From the NCBI GenBank assembly GCA_026692735.1, contig JAPLOD010000044.1:1-37664 (forward strand): a DNA stretch of 37,664 bases, in the 5' to 3' direction. This document shows, piece by piece, positions 16,316-25,205 of this stretch (position 1 is its first letter; every line of letters begins with the position of its first letter). Both the position numbers and the translations under genes were made by a program. The notes below the pieces were generated by a model. It was not told where the DNA came from. It did not search any database and saw only the letters and a program-made list of their open reading frames with translations. Source of the stretch: Planctomycetota bacterium (lineage in GTDB: Bacteria; Planctomycetota; SZUA-567; H5-PLA8).

Positions 16316-17584
16316 ATGTCGAAAACCGGCGCGGTTGAGAAGGCTTATCAATTGGCTCGTGAGCACTACGCGGCCATGGGCGCGAACACGGACAAGGCCC
16401 TCAAGGACCTGAGGCGCGTGGCTGTCTCTCTCCATTGCTGGCAAGGCGATGACGTCGGAGGGTTCGAGAGCGGCGAAGGCCTGAGCGGCGGCGGCATCCA
16501 GGCCACGGGCAACTACCCGGGCAAGGCGCGCACGGCCAACGAGCTGCGCGCGGACGTGGAGAAGGCGCTGAGCCTGTTACCGGGCAAGCACCGCCTGAAC
16601 CTGCATTCGCTCTACGCCGAACCGAAGGGCCCCAAGGTGGACCGCGACGCGCTCACCCCCGACGAGTTCTCCAACTGGATCGCGTGGGCTAAGAGCCGCA
16701 GGATCGGGGTGGACTTCAACCCCTCGTTCTTCTCACACCCCAAGGCGGCGGACGGCTTCACGCTCGCGCATCGCGATGAAGGCATCCGCAAGTTCTGGGT
16801 GCGCCACGCCATCGCCTGTCGCAGGATCGGCGCGGCGTTCGGCAAGGCGCTCGGCACGCCGTGCGTCACCAACGTCTGGATCCCCGACGGCTACAAGGAC
16901 GTGCCCGCCGACCGCAAGACGCCGCGCGAAATCCTGCGGAAGTCGCTCGACGAGGTCTTCGCGCCAAGGATTGACCCGCAGCACAACCTGGATTCCATCG
17001 AAGGCAAGCTCTTCGGCCTCGGCTCCGAAAGCTACGTGGTCGGATCGCATGAGTTCTACCTGGGCTATGCCATCGAGAAGCGCAAGTTGCTGTGCCTGGA
17101 CGCCGGCCACTTCCATCCCACCGAAGGCATCGCCGACAAGATCTCCTCGGTGCTGATGTATCTGGACGAGATCCTGCTGCACGTCAGCCGCGTCGTGCGC
17201 TGGGACAGCGACCACGTGGTGATCCTGAACGACGATCTGCGGTCCATCGCCGAAGAGATCGTGCGCGGCGAGTTCCTCAAGCGCGTGCACATCGGCCTGG
17301 ATTTCTTCGACGCCAGCATCAACCGCATTGCCGCCTGGGTTGTCGGCACCCGCTGCATGATCAAGTCGCTCCTGATCGCGATGCTGGAACCGCACGCCAG
17401 GCTGGCGGCGCTCGAGGCCGAAGGAGACTTCACGTCGCGCCTGGCGCTGCTCGAAGAACTCAAGACCATGCCCTTCGGCGCGGTGTGGGACTACTACTGC
17501 CTGACGCAGGATGTGCCCGTTGGCGCGGCGTGGCTGGATGAGGTGAAAGCGTACGAGCGCGAGGTGCTGTCGCGGAGGAAGTAG
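16316..17584 (+). CDS. rhaA: L-rhamnose isomerase
   Basis: A 422-residue cytoplasmic enzyme, close to the 419 residues of the E. coli protein, converting L-rhamnose to L-rhamnulose. Family blocks are almost unchanged: [15 protein letters not shown] (residues 39-53), [59 protein letters not shown] (metal-site Asp and His) and RWDSDHVV, then [17 protein letters not shown]. These include the residues that hold the two divalent metals. ATG at 16316 follows GGGAG with a six-base spacer; longer in-frame upstream sequence has no homology. It starts a plus-strand unit with the rhamnose symporter 51 bp downstream. The 183-bp leader between the toxin-antitoxin pair and this gene shows no operator I could name. 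Confidence 0.96.
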   Translation: MSKTGAVEKAYQLAREHYAAMGANTDKALKDLRRVAVSLHCWQGDDVGGFESGEGLSGGGIQATGNYPGKARTANELRADVEKALSLLPGKHRLNLHSLYAEPKGPKVDRDALTPDEFSNWIAWAKSRRIGVDFNPSFFSHPKAADGFTLAHRDEGIRKFWVRHAIACRRIGAAFGKALGTPCVTNVWIPDGYKDVPADRKTPREILRKSLDEVFAPRIDPQHNLDSIEGKLFGLGSESYVVGSHEFYLGYAIEKRKLLCLDAGHFHPTEGIADKISSVLMYLDEILLHVSRVVRWDSDHVVILNDDLRSIAEEIVRGEFLKRVHIGLDFFDASINRIAAWVVGTRCMIKSLLIAMLEPHARLAALEAEGDFTSRLALLEELKTMPFGAVWDYYCLTQDVPVGAAWLDEVKAYEREVLSRRK

Positions 17585-17635
17585 GCGCACCTCCATCCGG
17601 GTGCCGGGCGCGGCACGGCGAAAGGAGTGGTTGGC

Positions 17636-18799
17636 ATGACTGAAGCGAATCCGGTTCTGGGGGTCTTCTTCCACTGGCTGGGCGGGTTGGCGGCGGGCAG
17701 CTTCTACGCCCCATATCGCGCCGTGAAGAAGTGGTCGTGGGAGACCTTCTGGCTGGCCGGCGGCTTCTTCAGTTGGATCATCGCGCCGTGGTTCTTCGCC
17801 TCGATCCTTTCAGAGAACGTCCTGACGGTGCTGAGCCAGGCGACGTGGAGCACTCTGTTCTGGACCTATCTCTTCGGGGCGATGTGGGGCCTAGGCGGGC
17901 TGACTTTCGGTCTGTCCGTGCGCTACCTCGGCATGTCGCTGGGTGTGGCGGTGGCCCTGGGCTACTGCGCCGCCGTCGGGACCCTCGTGCCGCCGCTGTA
18001 TGATGGCACGTTCACGTCCGTCATCCTGAAGACGTTCGGCGGCTGGGTGACCCTGGCGGGCGTGGTGGTGTGCCTGGGCGGCATCGCCATCGCCGGCCTC
18101 GCGGGGATGTCCAAGGAACGCGAGATGCCCGAGGAGCAGAAGAAGGCATCCGTCCAGGAGTTCAGCTTCAAGAAGGGCATCCTGGTCGCCACGTTCTCCG
18201 GCATTCTGAGCGCGTGCCTCAACTTTGGCTTCGTGGCCGGGAAGCCCATCCAGGACCTCACCACGGCGCAAGGGACGAGCAGTTGGTGGGCGGGCCTGCC
18301 GGTGCTGATCGTGATCCTCCTCGGCGGCTTCACCACGAACTTCATCTGGTGCGCGATCCTGCTCCTCAAGAACAAGACGGCGCACCAGTACCTCAGCGCC
18401 ACCGTACGCGACTCGTCATCCGCCGAGGCTGCGGCCGCGCCGGAGCGCGTGCCGATGCTGGCCAACTACCTCTTCTGCGCGCTGGCCGGCATCACCTGGT
18501 ACATGCAGTTCTTCTTCTACCAGATGGGCATGTCGCGCATGGGCGTGTTCCATTTCTCAAGCTGGACGCTGCACATGGCCAGCATCATCATCTTCAGCTC
18601 GCTGTGGGGGCTCGCGTTGAAGGAGTGGAAGGGGACCAGCAGCCGCACGCGCAGGCTGCTCTCTGCCGGCCTCGCGCTCCTGATCGCGTCCACCATCGTC
18701 ATCGGCTACGGGACGTACAAGCGCGAGGCCGAGAAACGCCCCGCGCCGGTCGAGGAACCGGCAGTGACTGTTCTTGAACGATCTTCGCGCGTGCTCTGA
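17636..18799 (+). CDS. rhaT: L-rhamnose/proton symporter
   Basis: A 387-residue inner-membrane protein with about ten hydrophobic segments, matching the RhaT family: GVFFHWLGGLAAGSFYAPYR at the N-terminus (residues 9-28), WETFWLAGGFFSWIIAPW, LFGAMWGLGGLTFGLSVRYLG, SLGVAVALGYCAAVGTLVPP, and later TNFIWCAILL and ITWYMQFFFYQMG. It imports rhamnose with H+. It is longer than the roughly 344 residues of E. coli RhaT, mainly through a hydrophilic middle loop (PEEQKKASVQEF) and a charged C-terminal tail. ATG at 17636 follows AAGGAG with an eight-base gap. It is probably co-transcribed with rhaA. Confidence 0.93.
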   Translation: MTEANPVLGVFFHWLGGLAAGSFYAPYRAVKKWSWETFWLAGGFFSWIIAPWFFASILSENVLTVLSQATWSTLFWTYLFGAMWGLGGLTFGLSVRYLGMSLGVAVALGYCAAVGTLVPPLYDGTFTSVILKTFGGWVTLAGVVVCLGGIAIAGLAGMSKEREMPEEQKKASVQEFSFKKGILVATFSGILSACLNFGFVAGKPIQDLTTAQGTSSWWAGLPVLIVILLGGFTTNFIWCAILLLKNKTAHQYLSATVRDSSSAEAAAAPERVPMLANYLFCALAGITWYMQFFFYQMGMSRMGVFHFSSWTLHMASIIIFSSLWGLALKEWKGTSSRTRRLLSAGLALLIASTIVIGYGTYKREAEKRPAPVEEPAVTVLERSSRVL

Positions 18800-18824
18800 C
18801 CTCAATACAACGCCGCGGAAGTCT

Positions 18825-18901
18825 CTGACCATTCAGAGCCGCGCGCGTCAGCAAGCGGTCCGGGAACCGCTCCCTCACGGTCGCGGCTCAGAGATGGTCA
18901 G
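18825..18901. repeat. REP-like palindromic element between convergent genes
   Basis: Outer arms (18825-18843 and 18882-18901) pair as CTGACCAT..AGAGCCGCG with CGCGGCTC..ATGGTCAG, with small bulges. Inside lies a nested AGCGGT/ACCGCT stem. The GAACCGCTCCCTCACGGTCGCGGCTC-type segment resembles an interspersed palindrome I associate with planctomycete genomes. Its position between convergent rhaT and the second permease fits a two-way terminator, though no T-run follows. Confidence 0.65.
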
Positions 18902-18921
18902 GCATTTGTGCGGCGCTGTGC

Positions 18922-19917
18922 TTAGGCCTTGCGCGATTCCCGCCAGCGGTCCAGGGCGACGGCGACGACGATGATCAAGCCCGTGATGATCTCCTGCACC
19001 CACGTCTTGATGCCCATCTGCACGCAGCCGGACTTGACGACGGTCATGATGAGCGCGCCGACGAGCGTGCCGAGGATCGAGCCCTTGCCGCCGGAGAGGC
19101 TGCCGCCGCCGATCACCACGGCGGCAATGATGTCGAGTTCCAGGCCCTGCGCGACCGTGGGGTCGCCGACAGTCAGGCGCGAGAACTGCATCAGGCCCGC
19201 CAGCCCCATGAAGGCGGCGCCGAGCGTGTACACGGCCAGCTTGACGCGCTCCACGGCCACGCCGCACAGCCGCGCGGTCTGCTCATTGGACCCGATGGCG
19301 AAGATGTGCCGCCCCAGGCGCGTGTAGCGCAACAGGCCGGCGACGGCCAGAGCCAGAACGAGCATCATCCAGACGCCGGGCGGCAGGAGCATCCAGGAGG
19401 TGTCTTCGCGCAGGCTCGCGGTCAGCTCCGGCAGCCAGCTCGCCGGCGCGTCAATCTTCTGTTCCTTGGCGACGCCCTTGGCCACGCCGCGGACCGCCAG
19501 CATCATGCCCAGAGTGGCGATGAAGGGCACGAGCCGCAGGCCGGTGACGAGCAGGCCGTTGATCCAGCCGCAGAGCGCGCCGACGGCCACGCCGCCCAAG
19601 GCGGCAAGCGTGGGGTCATACTTCTCGTTGAGCATCCACGCCGTGACGACCGTGCTCAACGCCACGATCGAGCCGGCGGACAGGTCAATGCCGCCCATGA
19701 TCATGATCAGCGTCATGCCCAAACCGGCCATGCCGACGATCACCGTCTGGCGCGCCATCATCTCGAGGTTGTTCAGCGTGGGGAAGCTCTTCGGGACGAG
19801 CGCCGAGAACAGGCCGTAGATCAGCAGCAGCGCAATGGCCGGGCCGAGCGTCTCCAGCCACGCGCGGCGTCTCTCCGCCATCGTCGCCCACAGCCGCGGC
19901 CACATCCCGGAACTCAT
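18922..19917 (-). CDS. Second sugar ABC transporter permease (RbsC-like)
   Basis: A 331-residue RbsC-family permease. Motifs: NNLEMMARQTVIVGMAGLG, MGGIDLSAGSIVALS (near residue 80), INGLLVTGLRLVPFIATLGMM, IFAIGSNEQTARLCGV, and VVIGGGSLSGGKGSILGTLVG near residue 275. ATG at 19915-19917, preceded by GGAGGCGGC, overlaps the ATPase stop in ATGA. A longer open frame upstream is only the shadow of the ATPase C-terminus. This system has one permease gene, so the channel is presumably a homodimer, unlike the first transporter with two. Substrate not known; ribose/allose/rhamnose-type by family. Confidence 0.88.
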   Translation of the reverse strand: MSSGMWPRLWATMAERRRAWLETLGPAIALLLIYGLFSALVPKSFPTLNNLEMMARQTVIVGMAGLGMTLIMIMGGIDLSAGSIVALSTVVTAWMLNEKYDPTLAALGGVAVGALCGWINGLLVTGLRLVPFIATLGMMLAVRGVAKGVAKEQKIDAPASWLPELTASLREDTSWMLLPPGVWMMLVLALAVAGLLRYTRLGRHIFAIGSNEQTARLCGVAVERVKLAVYTLGAAFMGLAGLMQFSRLTVGDPTVAQGLELDIIAAVVIGGGSLSGGKGSILGTLVGALIMTVVKSGCVQMGIKTWVQEIITGLIIVVAVALDRWRESRKA

Positions 19918-21419
19918 GCCGCCTCCCCTCCCGTCGCTTCGAGCATCAGGCTGTGCTCGTCCAGTTCCGTTACGGGACGCGCGGGCAGCAGGCGCCCGCG
20001 GCACATCACCGCGATGCGGTCGCAGATGCCCAGGAGCTCCGGCAGGTAGCTGCTGACCAGCAGCACCGCTTTGCCGGCCAGCGCCAGCTCGTCAATCAGC
20101 TTGTAGATCTGCGCCTTGCTTCCCACATCAATGCCCCGCGTGGGTTCGTCCAGCAGCAGCACGTCCACGCCGTGGTGCAACAAGCGCGCCAGCGCGACCT
20201 TCTGCTGGTTCCCGCCCGACAGGTCGCTTATCGGCTGCGACCCGCTGCGGCAGCGGATGCTCAGCTTCTCGACCCACGCGCTGACGGCCGCCGCCTGCCG
20301 GCCGGGCAGGACCAGGCCCGCCGGACCGAAACCGCGGAGCTGCGAGAGCGTCATGTTGTCGCCGACGCTCAGGCCCAGCGCCAGGCCCTCGTTCTTGCGG
20401 TCTTCGCTCAGGAACCCCATGCCCTGCGCCCAGCGCCGCGCGGGCGAGGCCGGGCCGACGTACGCCCCAAGCCGGACCTCGCCGCGGCGCACGGCGTCCA
20501 GGCCGAAGACGGTGCGCAGCAGCTCCGTGCGCCCCGCGCCGACCAGCCCGGCGATGCCCAGCACTTCGCCACGCCGCAGGGAAAGAGTGGCGTCCTCGGG
20601 CTTGACGGGGCCGGACAGTTCCCGCAGGTCGAGGATCACGTCGCCGGGCGTGCGCTGCGAATGAGGGAAGAGCTCTGTCAGATTGCGGCCAACCATCAGC
20701 GCGACGATCTCGGGGATCTTCGTCTCCTTCACCAGCCCGCCGCCCACGGTCGCGCCGTCGCGCAGGACTGTGAAGCGCTCGGCCACGGATTGCACCTCTT
20801 CGAGGAAGTGCGAGATGTACACGATGGCCAGGCCCTGGCCGCGCAGGCGCTCGATGAGCGCGAAGAGGTGCTGCATATCGTCGCGGGAGAGGCTGCTGGT
20901 CGGTTCGTCCAGGACCAGCATGCGGCAGTGCACGGCGAGCGCGCGGGCGATCTCAACAAGTTGCTGCATGCCGGGCGACAGGTCGCCGACGGGCGTGTCG
21001 GGGTTGAGCTCGGGGTGCTCGAGCTTTTCGAGCGCTTCGCGGGTGCGGCGGCGCATCTCGCTGCGGCGCAGCAGGCCCCAGGCGCAGGGCTCCTGTCCCA
21101 GGAGGATGTTATCCTCGACCGACAGATGCGGGGCCAGCGCGAGCTCCTGGTAGATCATCACCACGCCCTGGCGGCGGGCATCGAGCGGGCCTGCGGGGAG
21201 ATAGGGCTTGCCGTCCAGCCACATCTGGCCGGCGTCGGCCGTGAGCGCGCCCGAGAGCACTTTCATGAGCGTGCTCTTGCCGGCCCCGTTTTCGCCGACA
21301 AGCGCGTGCACTTCGCCGGGCGCGACGACGAGGTCCACGCCGGCGAGGGCCACCGTCGGGCCGAAGCTCTTCTTAATGCCGCGCATCTCAAGCCGCGGCG
21401 GGGCGGCATCAGTGCTCAT
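19914..21419 (-). CDS. Second sugar ABC transporter ATPase (RbsA-like)
   Basis: A 501-residue double-domain ATPase of the RbsA/MglA type. First domain: Walker [10 protein letters not shown] (about residues 42-50), LSPGMQQLVEIARAL signature region, Walker B LVLDEPTSSLSR. Second domain: degenerate GLVGAGRTELLR in place of Walker [24 protein letters not shown], then intact [19 protein letters not shown]. Unlike the first transporter's ATPase, the reading frame is complete. ATG at 21417-21419 follows GAAAGG at a short distance. An AT-rich hairpin lies just upstream, between the binding-protein gene and this gene, and may set their relative expression. Confidence 0.92.
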   Translation of the reverse strand: MSTDAAPPRLEMRGIKKSFGPTVALAGVDLVVAPGEVHALVGENGAGKSTLMKVLSGALTADAGQMWLDGKPYLPAGPLDARRQGVVMIYQELALAPHLSVEDNILLGQEPCAWGLLRRSEMRRRTREALEKLEHPELNPDTPVGDLSPGMQQLVEIARALAVHCRMLVLDEPTSSLSRDDMQHLFALIERLRGQGLAIVYISHFLEEVQSVAERFTVLRDGATVGGGLVKETKIPEIVALMVGRNLTELFPHSQRTPGDVILDLRELSGPVKPEDATLSLRRGEVLGIAGLVGAGRTELLRTVFGLDAVRRGEVRLGAYVGPASPARRWAQGMGFLSEDRKNEGLALGLSVGDNMTLSQLRGFGPAGLVLPGRQAAAVSAWVEKLSIRCRSGSQPISDLSGGNQQKVALARLLHHGVDVLLLDEPTRGIDVGSKAQIYKLIDELALAGKAVLLVSSYLPELLGICDRIAVMCRGRLLPARPVTELDEHSLMLEATGGEAA

Positions 21420-21430
21420 ATGCCTTTCAG

Positions 21431-21503
21431 AATGCAAACTTCAAAATTAAGAATTCAAAATGAAAGATGAAACCATCCAATTTTGCATTTTGAATTTTGC
21501 ATT
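21431..21503. repeat. AT-rich inverted repeat in second transporter operon
   Basis: Arms 21431-21447 and 21487-21503 are 17 bp each and differ from perfect complementarity at one position. A second possible arm (21452-21462) can pair with 21486-21496, so alternative folds exist. The stretch is strikingly AT-rich in a GC-rich window and fills most of the 85-bp gap between binding protein and ATPase genes. It may be an mRNA-stability or attenuation hairpin; a relic of a repeat element is equally possible. Confidence 0.75.
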
Positions 21504-21504
21504 G

Positions 21505-22506
21505 TCACTTCAGGTACTTGTCCAACGGCGGATGGAGCAGATCCTTGATCTCGGCTTCGTCCATGTTCTCCTTGGTGACCAGGACCGAGCCAGTGTCCAC
21601 GCGCTTCTCAACCTGCGTCCCGTTCAGATGGTCCACCATCGTCTTGACGCCCAGGTACCCCATGCGCATGGGGTTCTGCAGGATCAGGCCCTGGAGGTGA
21701 TCGTTCTTCAGGCCTTCGATGAGCTTGTCCGACGCGTCGAAGCCCACAAACCTGACATGGCCCGCCAAGCCGCCGTCCGTCAGAGCGCGCAGCATGCCGA
21801 ACGTCGAGGACTCGTTCGGGCAGAAGATGCCGCCGATCGCCAGCTTGCCTTCCTTCTTGAGGGAAGCGAGGAGGTTCTCGCTGGCCTTGAAGGCCGTCTC
21901 CGTGGTTGCGCCGCCGTACTGGTCGGAGCTGACCACTTCGATGTCCGGGAACTTCTTCATGGCTTCCAGGAAACCCTCTTCGCGCGCCATGGTGCTGGCC
22001 GAACCGACCGCGTAGCGCAGCATGGCGACCTTGCCCTTGTTGCCGATCAGCTTGGCGAGGTACTCGCCGCCCTTCCGCCCGCCATCCTTGTTGTCCGTGG
22101 CGACGAAGCTGACGTAGTTCTGGCTCTTCAGGCCCGAGTCAATGATAACCACCGGGATCTTCTTGCGGCCGGCCTCTTCCACCACGGAGACAAGGGCCTG
22201 GTCATCCAGCGGCGCCAGGACGATGCCGTCCACGCTCTGCGTGATGAACTGTTCGACGATCTTGACCTGGTCCTCGCGGCTGTCTTCGCGGACAGGCCCC
22301 TGCCACTCGATCTGTACGCCGGCCTCCTGAGCGGCCTTTTCCGCGCCCGCGTGGATGGCTTTCCAGAACTCGTGGGTAAGGCCCTTGGGGATGACGGCGA
22401 TCGTCTTCTTCCCCGCTTTGCCGCCCTGCGTGGTCTTCGAATCCCCGCACGACGTCAGCCCGAGCAACAGCGCGCCGCAGAGCACAGACGGAAGCAGATT
22501 CCGCAT
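21505..22506 (-). CDS. Second sugar ABC transporter substrate-binding lipoprotein
   Basis: A 333-residue RbsB-family lipoprotein: signal peptide ending in LTSC (Cys20), then KKTIAVIPKGLTHEFWKAIHAGAEKAA, SVDGIVLAPLDDQALV, IPVVIIDSGL, and RFVGFDASDKLIEGLKND, the usual two-domain sugar-binding layout. ATG at 22504-22506 has a strong site (AAGGAGG, four-base gap). As the promoter-proximal gene with the best ribosome site, it fits the usual excess of binding protein over transporter. It differs from the first binding protein in subfamily, so the two transporters probably prefer different sugars. Confidence 0.9.
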   Translation of the reverse strand: MRNLLPSVLCGALLLGLTSCGDSKTTQGGKAGKKTIAVIPKGLTHEFWKAIHAGAEKAAQEAGVQIEWQGPVREDSREDQVKIVEQFITQSVDGIVLAPLDDQALVSVVEEAGRKKIPVVIIDSGLKSQNYVSFVATDNKDGGRKGGEYLAKLIGNKGKVAMLRYAVGSASTMAREEGFLEAMKKFPDIEVVSSDQYGGATTETAFKASENLLASLKKEGKLAIGGIFCPNESSTFGMLRALTDGGLAGHVRFVGFDASDKLIEGLKNDHLQGLILQNPMRMGYLGVKTMVDHLNGTQVEKRVDTGSVLVTKENMDEAEIKDLLHPPLDKYLK

Positions 22507-22651
22507 ACGACCTCCTTAGTGGCCCAATCCTCGTCACGCAACCGGCCAAGCTGCGCCACCGGACTGCGTCCCATTGTCGTCATTTCTCAGTCAGCGCTCC
22601 GGAATGTAGCACGCCCAGCCGAACCCGTCAAACCGCATGCGCCCTGAACAA

Positions 22652-22992
22652 GGGGAAGTACCCCAGACATCCTGCCCCCCCTGCTGACGCCGTTGCGTTG
22701 CCTGGGGCGGGTGTGGATTAAGCCGCTGCGGAAGTTGCTTGGGGAACTGGAGTTCTACTTCGAGACCTTCCGCACCCGCACTGAGTTCCTCCACAAGGCC
22801 GCCACATACCAGAGCTTCTTCAACTACCTGCGACCCAACTCCGGCAAGGAGAACCAATGCCCCTGGCTACTCTTGCAGCACAAGACTCCACACGTCCCCA
22901 AGACCATCTTGCACCTGCCGCCCATCTACCTCGAAGACGCTCTCGCCTTCTCACTTTCCCCCAGCAGGGGGCAGGATGTCGGGGTACTTCCC
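22652..22992. mobile_element. Internally deleted insertion sequence with both inverted repeats
   Basis: The left end (22652-22686) and right end (22961-22992) are inverted repeats starting GGGAAGTACCCC and continuing GACATCCTGCCCCC; they differ by one inserted A and a C-run length change. Between them only about 275 bp remain, encoding the C-terminus of a transposase in the plus frame up to the right repeat. Most of the transposase has been lost by a deletion that begins just after the left repeat. Confidence 0.8.
22693..22980 (+). pseudogene. C-terminal remnant of an IS481/integrase-core transposase
   Basis: About 95 residues survive. FETFRTRTEFLHKAATYQ, SFFNYLRPNSGKENQ, TPWLLLQ-like CPWLLLQ, and LPPIYLEDAL follow the C-terminal pattern of DDE transposases of this group, where a final helix (LxKAxTYxxxFNxxRPN.GKe..TPW) precedes a short LPP tail. 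The catalytic DDE residues are absent, so the piece cannot be active. The end of the coding stretch runs into the right inverted repeat. Confidence 0.72.
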
Positions 22993-23009
22993 TATACGGA
23001 GGGAACCCT

Positions 23010-25013
23010 ATGGCTGTCCGTAGTTATGCGCTGGCTTGTGCTCTGGCGGCGGCTTCCATTCAGGCTGGGGAGGGGGGCGGGGCCGATATCACCGCGGCGG
23101 CTTTTGGCGACATTTATGACATGAGCGACGGCGCCAAGCCCATCGGGAAGGGGGGCAGCCATAAGGACATCGTATCCGGCGACACATGGTACAGCACCTG
23201 GGCGGGCGATGGCACGGCGTACCTGATTCAGGACGATGGGCTGGGGTTCGACAATATCGGCGGGGAGTTTGCGCGGCACCGCTTGTGCCGCCTCGAAGGG
23301 GATCCCAATGCGTCAACCGGCGGATTTCGCGGAGTCAACCTCAATCCGGGTCTGCTCGGCTCAACGATGCCGAATCATGAGGCCACGCCGGAATGGCGAA
23401 TCGGCTACTCATCATCCATTCACGAGCAAGACGGCGTCCTCTATGTGATCAGGCACAACTGGAGCAAGGACGCCAACCTTTGGCCGCCGATTGATTCCAG
23501 CATCATCAAGTCAACCGACGGCGGGAAGACATGGATCAATCACCTGGGGCAGGGCAACGCGCCGCTGCCCGGCAAAGAGCAGGCGATGTTCCCCTGTCTG
23601 CCCTGGTCCTGGCTCACATTCGTTCAATACGGAAAAGGCAACGTCGCTCCGAACGCGGACAATGCAGAACAATACGTGTACCTGACCGCAAGCGCACACT
23701 TGGCGAGAATACCGAGGAGCAAGCTGGCCGATCTCAATAAGGGTGACATCGAGTACTTCAGGGGCAGAGGATTCGATGGGATGCTGGATTCGAGCTGGTC
23801 GAAAGCGATGGCGGACGGGAAGCCTGTGCAGTTCCTGGGCGCTGGGGACGCGGTGACGACTGGGGAGGACGAAGGCAACGGCATAAGCAACGTGGTGTAC
23901 AACTTCGGGCTGCAACGCTATGTCGCGACCGGATGGTCCGCCTATTTTGCGCCGGGCGAGGGAGGGCATGACACGGGGAAATCACGGTTCCTCATCTACA
24001 CTTCGAAGCACCCGTGGGGGCCTTGGCAAACGGTCCTCCGGTACGGCGTCTGGGGCCGCGCGGGCTGGAACTTTCTCTTGTGCAACAAGTACAGCGCGCC
24101 GGACGGCAGGAAAATGTGGTACGTCTTCTGTGGCGAGTACAAGGGCGACCTGTGGAACTACGGCTTGCAGTACATGCCCCTGTACCTCTCAAGCGGAGCG
24201 GTTGATACCTACGAGGCGGAGAAGGCCGCACTTCAGGGGACGCGCGTTGGCTCGGAATATCCGTCCTGCTCGGGCGCGGAGTACGTCACGGGCTTTGCCA
24301 AAACGGGCGACAGGGCCACATTTGCCCTTAACGACGTCAACGGCACGGGCTGGCACATCGTGAGAATCCGCTATACGTCGCCGCTGGCCAACGGCCGGAC
24401 GCTGAGCATCTACGTGAATGGAAGGAAGGCCCGGCGGGTGACGCTGTCCTTGAATAACAAGGACTGCAAGCCCAGAGAGAACTGGACTGACCGCAGCGAC
24501 GTTTACTACCTCAATCACGGCTCCAACACGTTTGAGATACGCCAGGATGAAGGAGACGCGGGGGCGGGTGTCATGATTGACTACATCGCCGTCTCCAGGG
24601 AAGTGACGTACGACGAGGGGAGAAACGTGGCGCCGGAGGCGGCCGCCACCGCCAGTTCGGGCGATCCCGCGTGCGCAATTAAGGGATGGGTAGATGGGCT
24701 TCGCGAGTGGACTGCCAAAGGCACCGTGGGGGAATGGATTCGCTTGGATTGGGCACAGGCCACCAAAACAGTTCACAAGGTTGTGCTCTACGACCGGGCG
24801 AACAGAAAGGACCAAGTGGCATCCGGGACGTTGTCCTTCAGCGATGGTTCCTCCATGCCAGTGGGCAGATTGCAGAATGACGGCCAGGCCGGGACGGTAG
24901 TCACCTTTCCCGCCAAGAAGATCCAATGGGTCCGGTTCACGGTAGACGCGGTGAGGGCGGGTACGGAGAACGGGGGCCTGGGTGAGATGGAAGTGTATGC
25001 CAAAGCAGACTAA
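23010..25013 (+). CDS. Exported DUF4185-type protein with CBM and discoidin-like domains
   Basis: A 667-residue secreted protein. The signal peptide is YALACALAAASIQAG (about residues 5-19). Residues about 40-390 look like a DUF4185 five-bladed propeller, related in layout to sialidases/GH families (WYSTWAGDGTAYLIQDDG, IIKSTDGGKTW, FLIYTSKHPWGPWQ, MWYVFCGEYKGD). Residues about 395-530 are a CBM6/35-like module beginning YEAEKAALQGT. The last 130 residues are an F5/8 type C-like module (NVAPEAAATASSGDPA, WIRLDWAQATKTVHKVVLYDR). It probably binds or cuts glycans outside the cell. ATG at 23010 follows GGAGGG with a six-base gap, only 17 bp after the IS inverted repeat, so its promoter must lie in or beyond the IS remnant. 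Confidence 0.78.
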   Translation: MAVRSYALACALAAASIQAGEGGGADITAAAFGDIYDMSDGAKPIGKGGSHKDIVSGDTWYSTWAGDGTAYLIQDDGLGFDNIGGEFARHRLCRLEGDPNASTGGFRGVNLNPGLLGSTMPNHEATPEWRIGYSSSIHEQDGVLYVIRHNWSKDANLWPPIDSSIIKSTDGGKTWINHLGQGNAPLPGKEQAMFPCLPWSWLTFVQYGKGNVAPNADNAEQYVYLTASAHLARIPRSKLADLNKGDIEYFRGRGFDGMLDSSWSKAMADGKPVQFLGAGDAVTTGEDEGNGISNVVYNFGLQRYVATGWSAYFAPGEGGHDTGKSRFLIYTSKHPWGPWQTVLRYGVWGRAGWNFLLCNKYSAPDGRKMWYVFCGEYKGDLWNYGLQYMPLYLSSGAVDTYEAEKAALQGTRVGSEYPSCSGAEYVTGFAKTGDRATFALNDVNGTGWHIVRIRYTSPLANGRTLSIYVNGRKARRVTLSLNNKDCKPRENWTDRSDVYYLNHGSNTFEIRQDEGDAGAGVMIDYIAVSREVTYDEGRNVAPEAAATASSGDPACAIKGWVDGLREWTAKGTVGEWIRLDWAQATKTVHKVVLYDRANRKDQVASGTLSFSDGSSMPVGRLQNDGQAGTVVTFPAKKIQWVRFTVDAVRAGTENGGLGEMEVYAKAD

Positions 25014-25205
25014 GGGCTCGCGAGGAACTATTCACCACAGTCACGATGAGGCTGCGCCTCACCGGAGATGATGAAAAGGTCCGCGTGCTCTGGTTTATTG
25101 ATCAGGTGGCCTGGCCAATAGCAAAATGCGTACAGGCCCCCTTGAAGCAGGTTTCGGCATGGGCGGCGAGCATAGGGTTGTTCCCCCGTGCCCCCCCTGC
25201 ATTCA
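25014..25205. other. Intergenic stretch, no gene recognised
   Basis: The stretch after the DUF4185 gene contains short open frames on both strands, none with recognisable homology or a ribosome site. It leads directly into the recombinase remnant and is probably further decayed mobile sequence. Confidence 0.4.

Noticed and set aside
19953-21470. Plus-strand open frame opposite the second ATPase gene
   Set aside because: Antisense to a protein with all ABC motifs; composition typical of a shadow frame.
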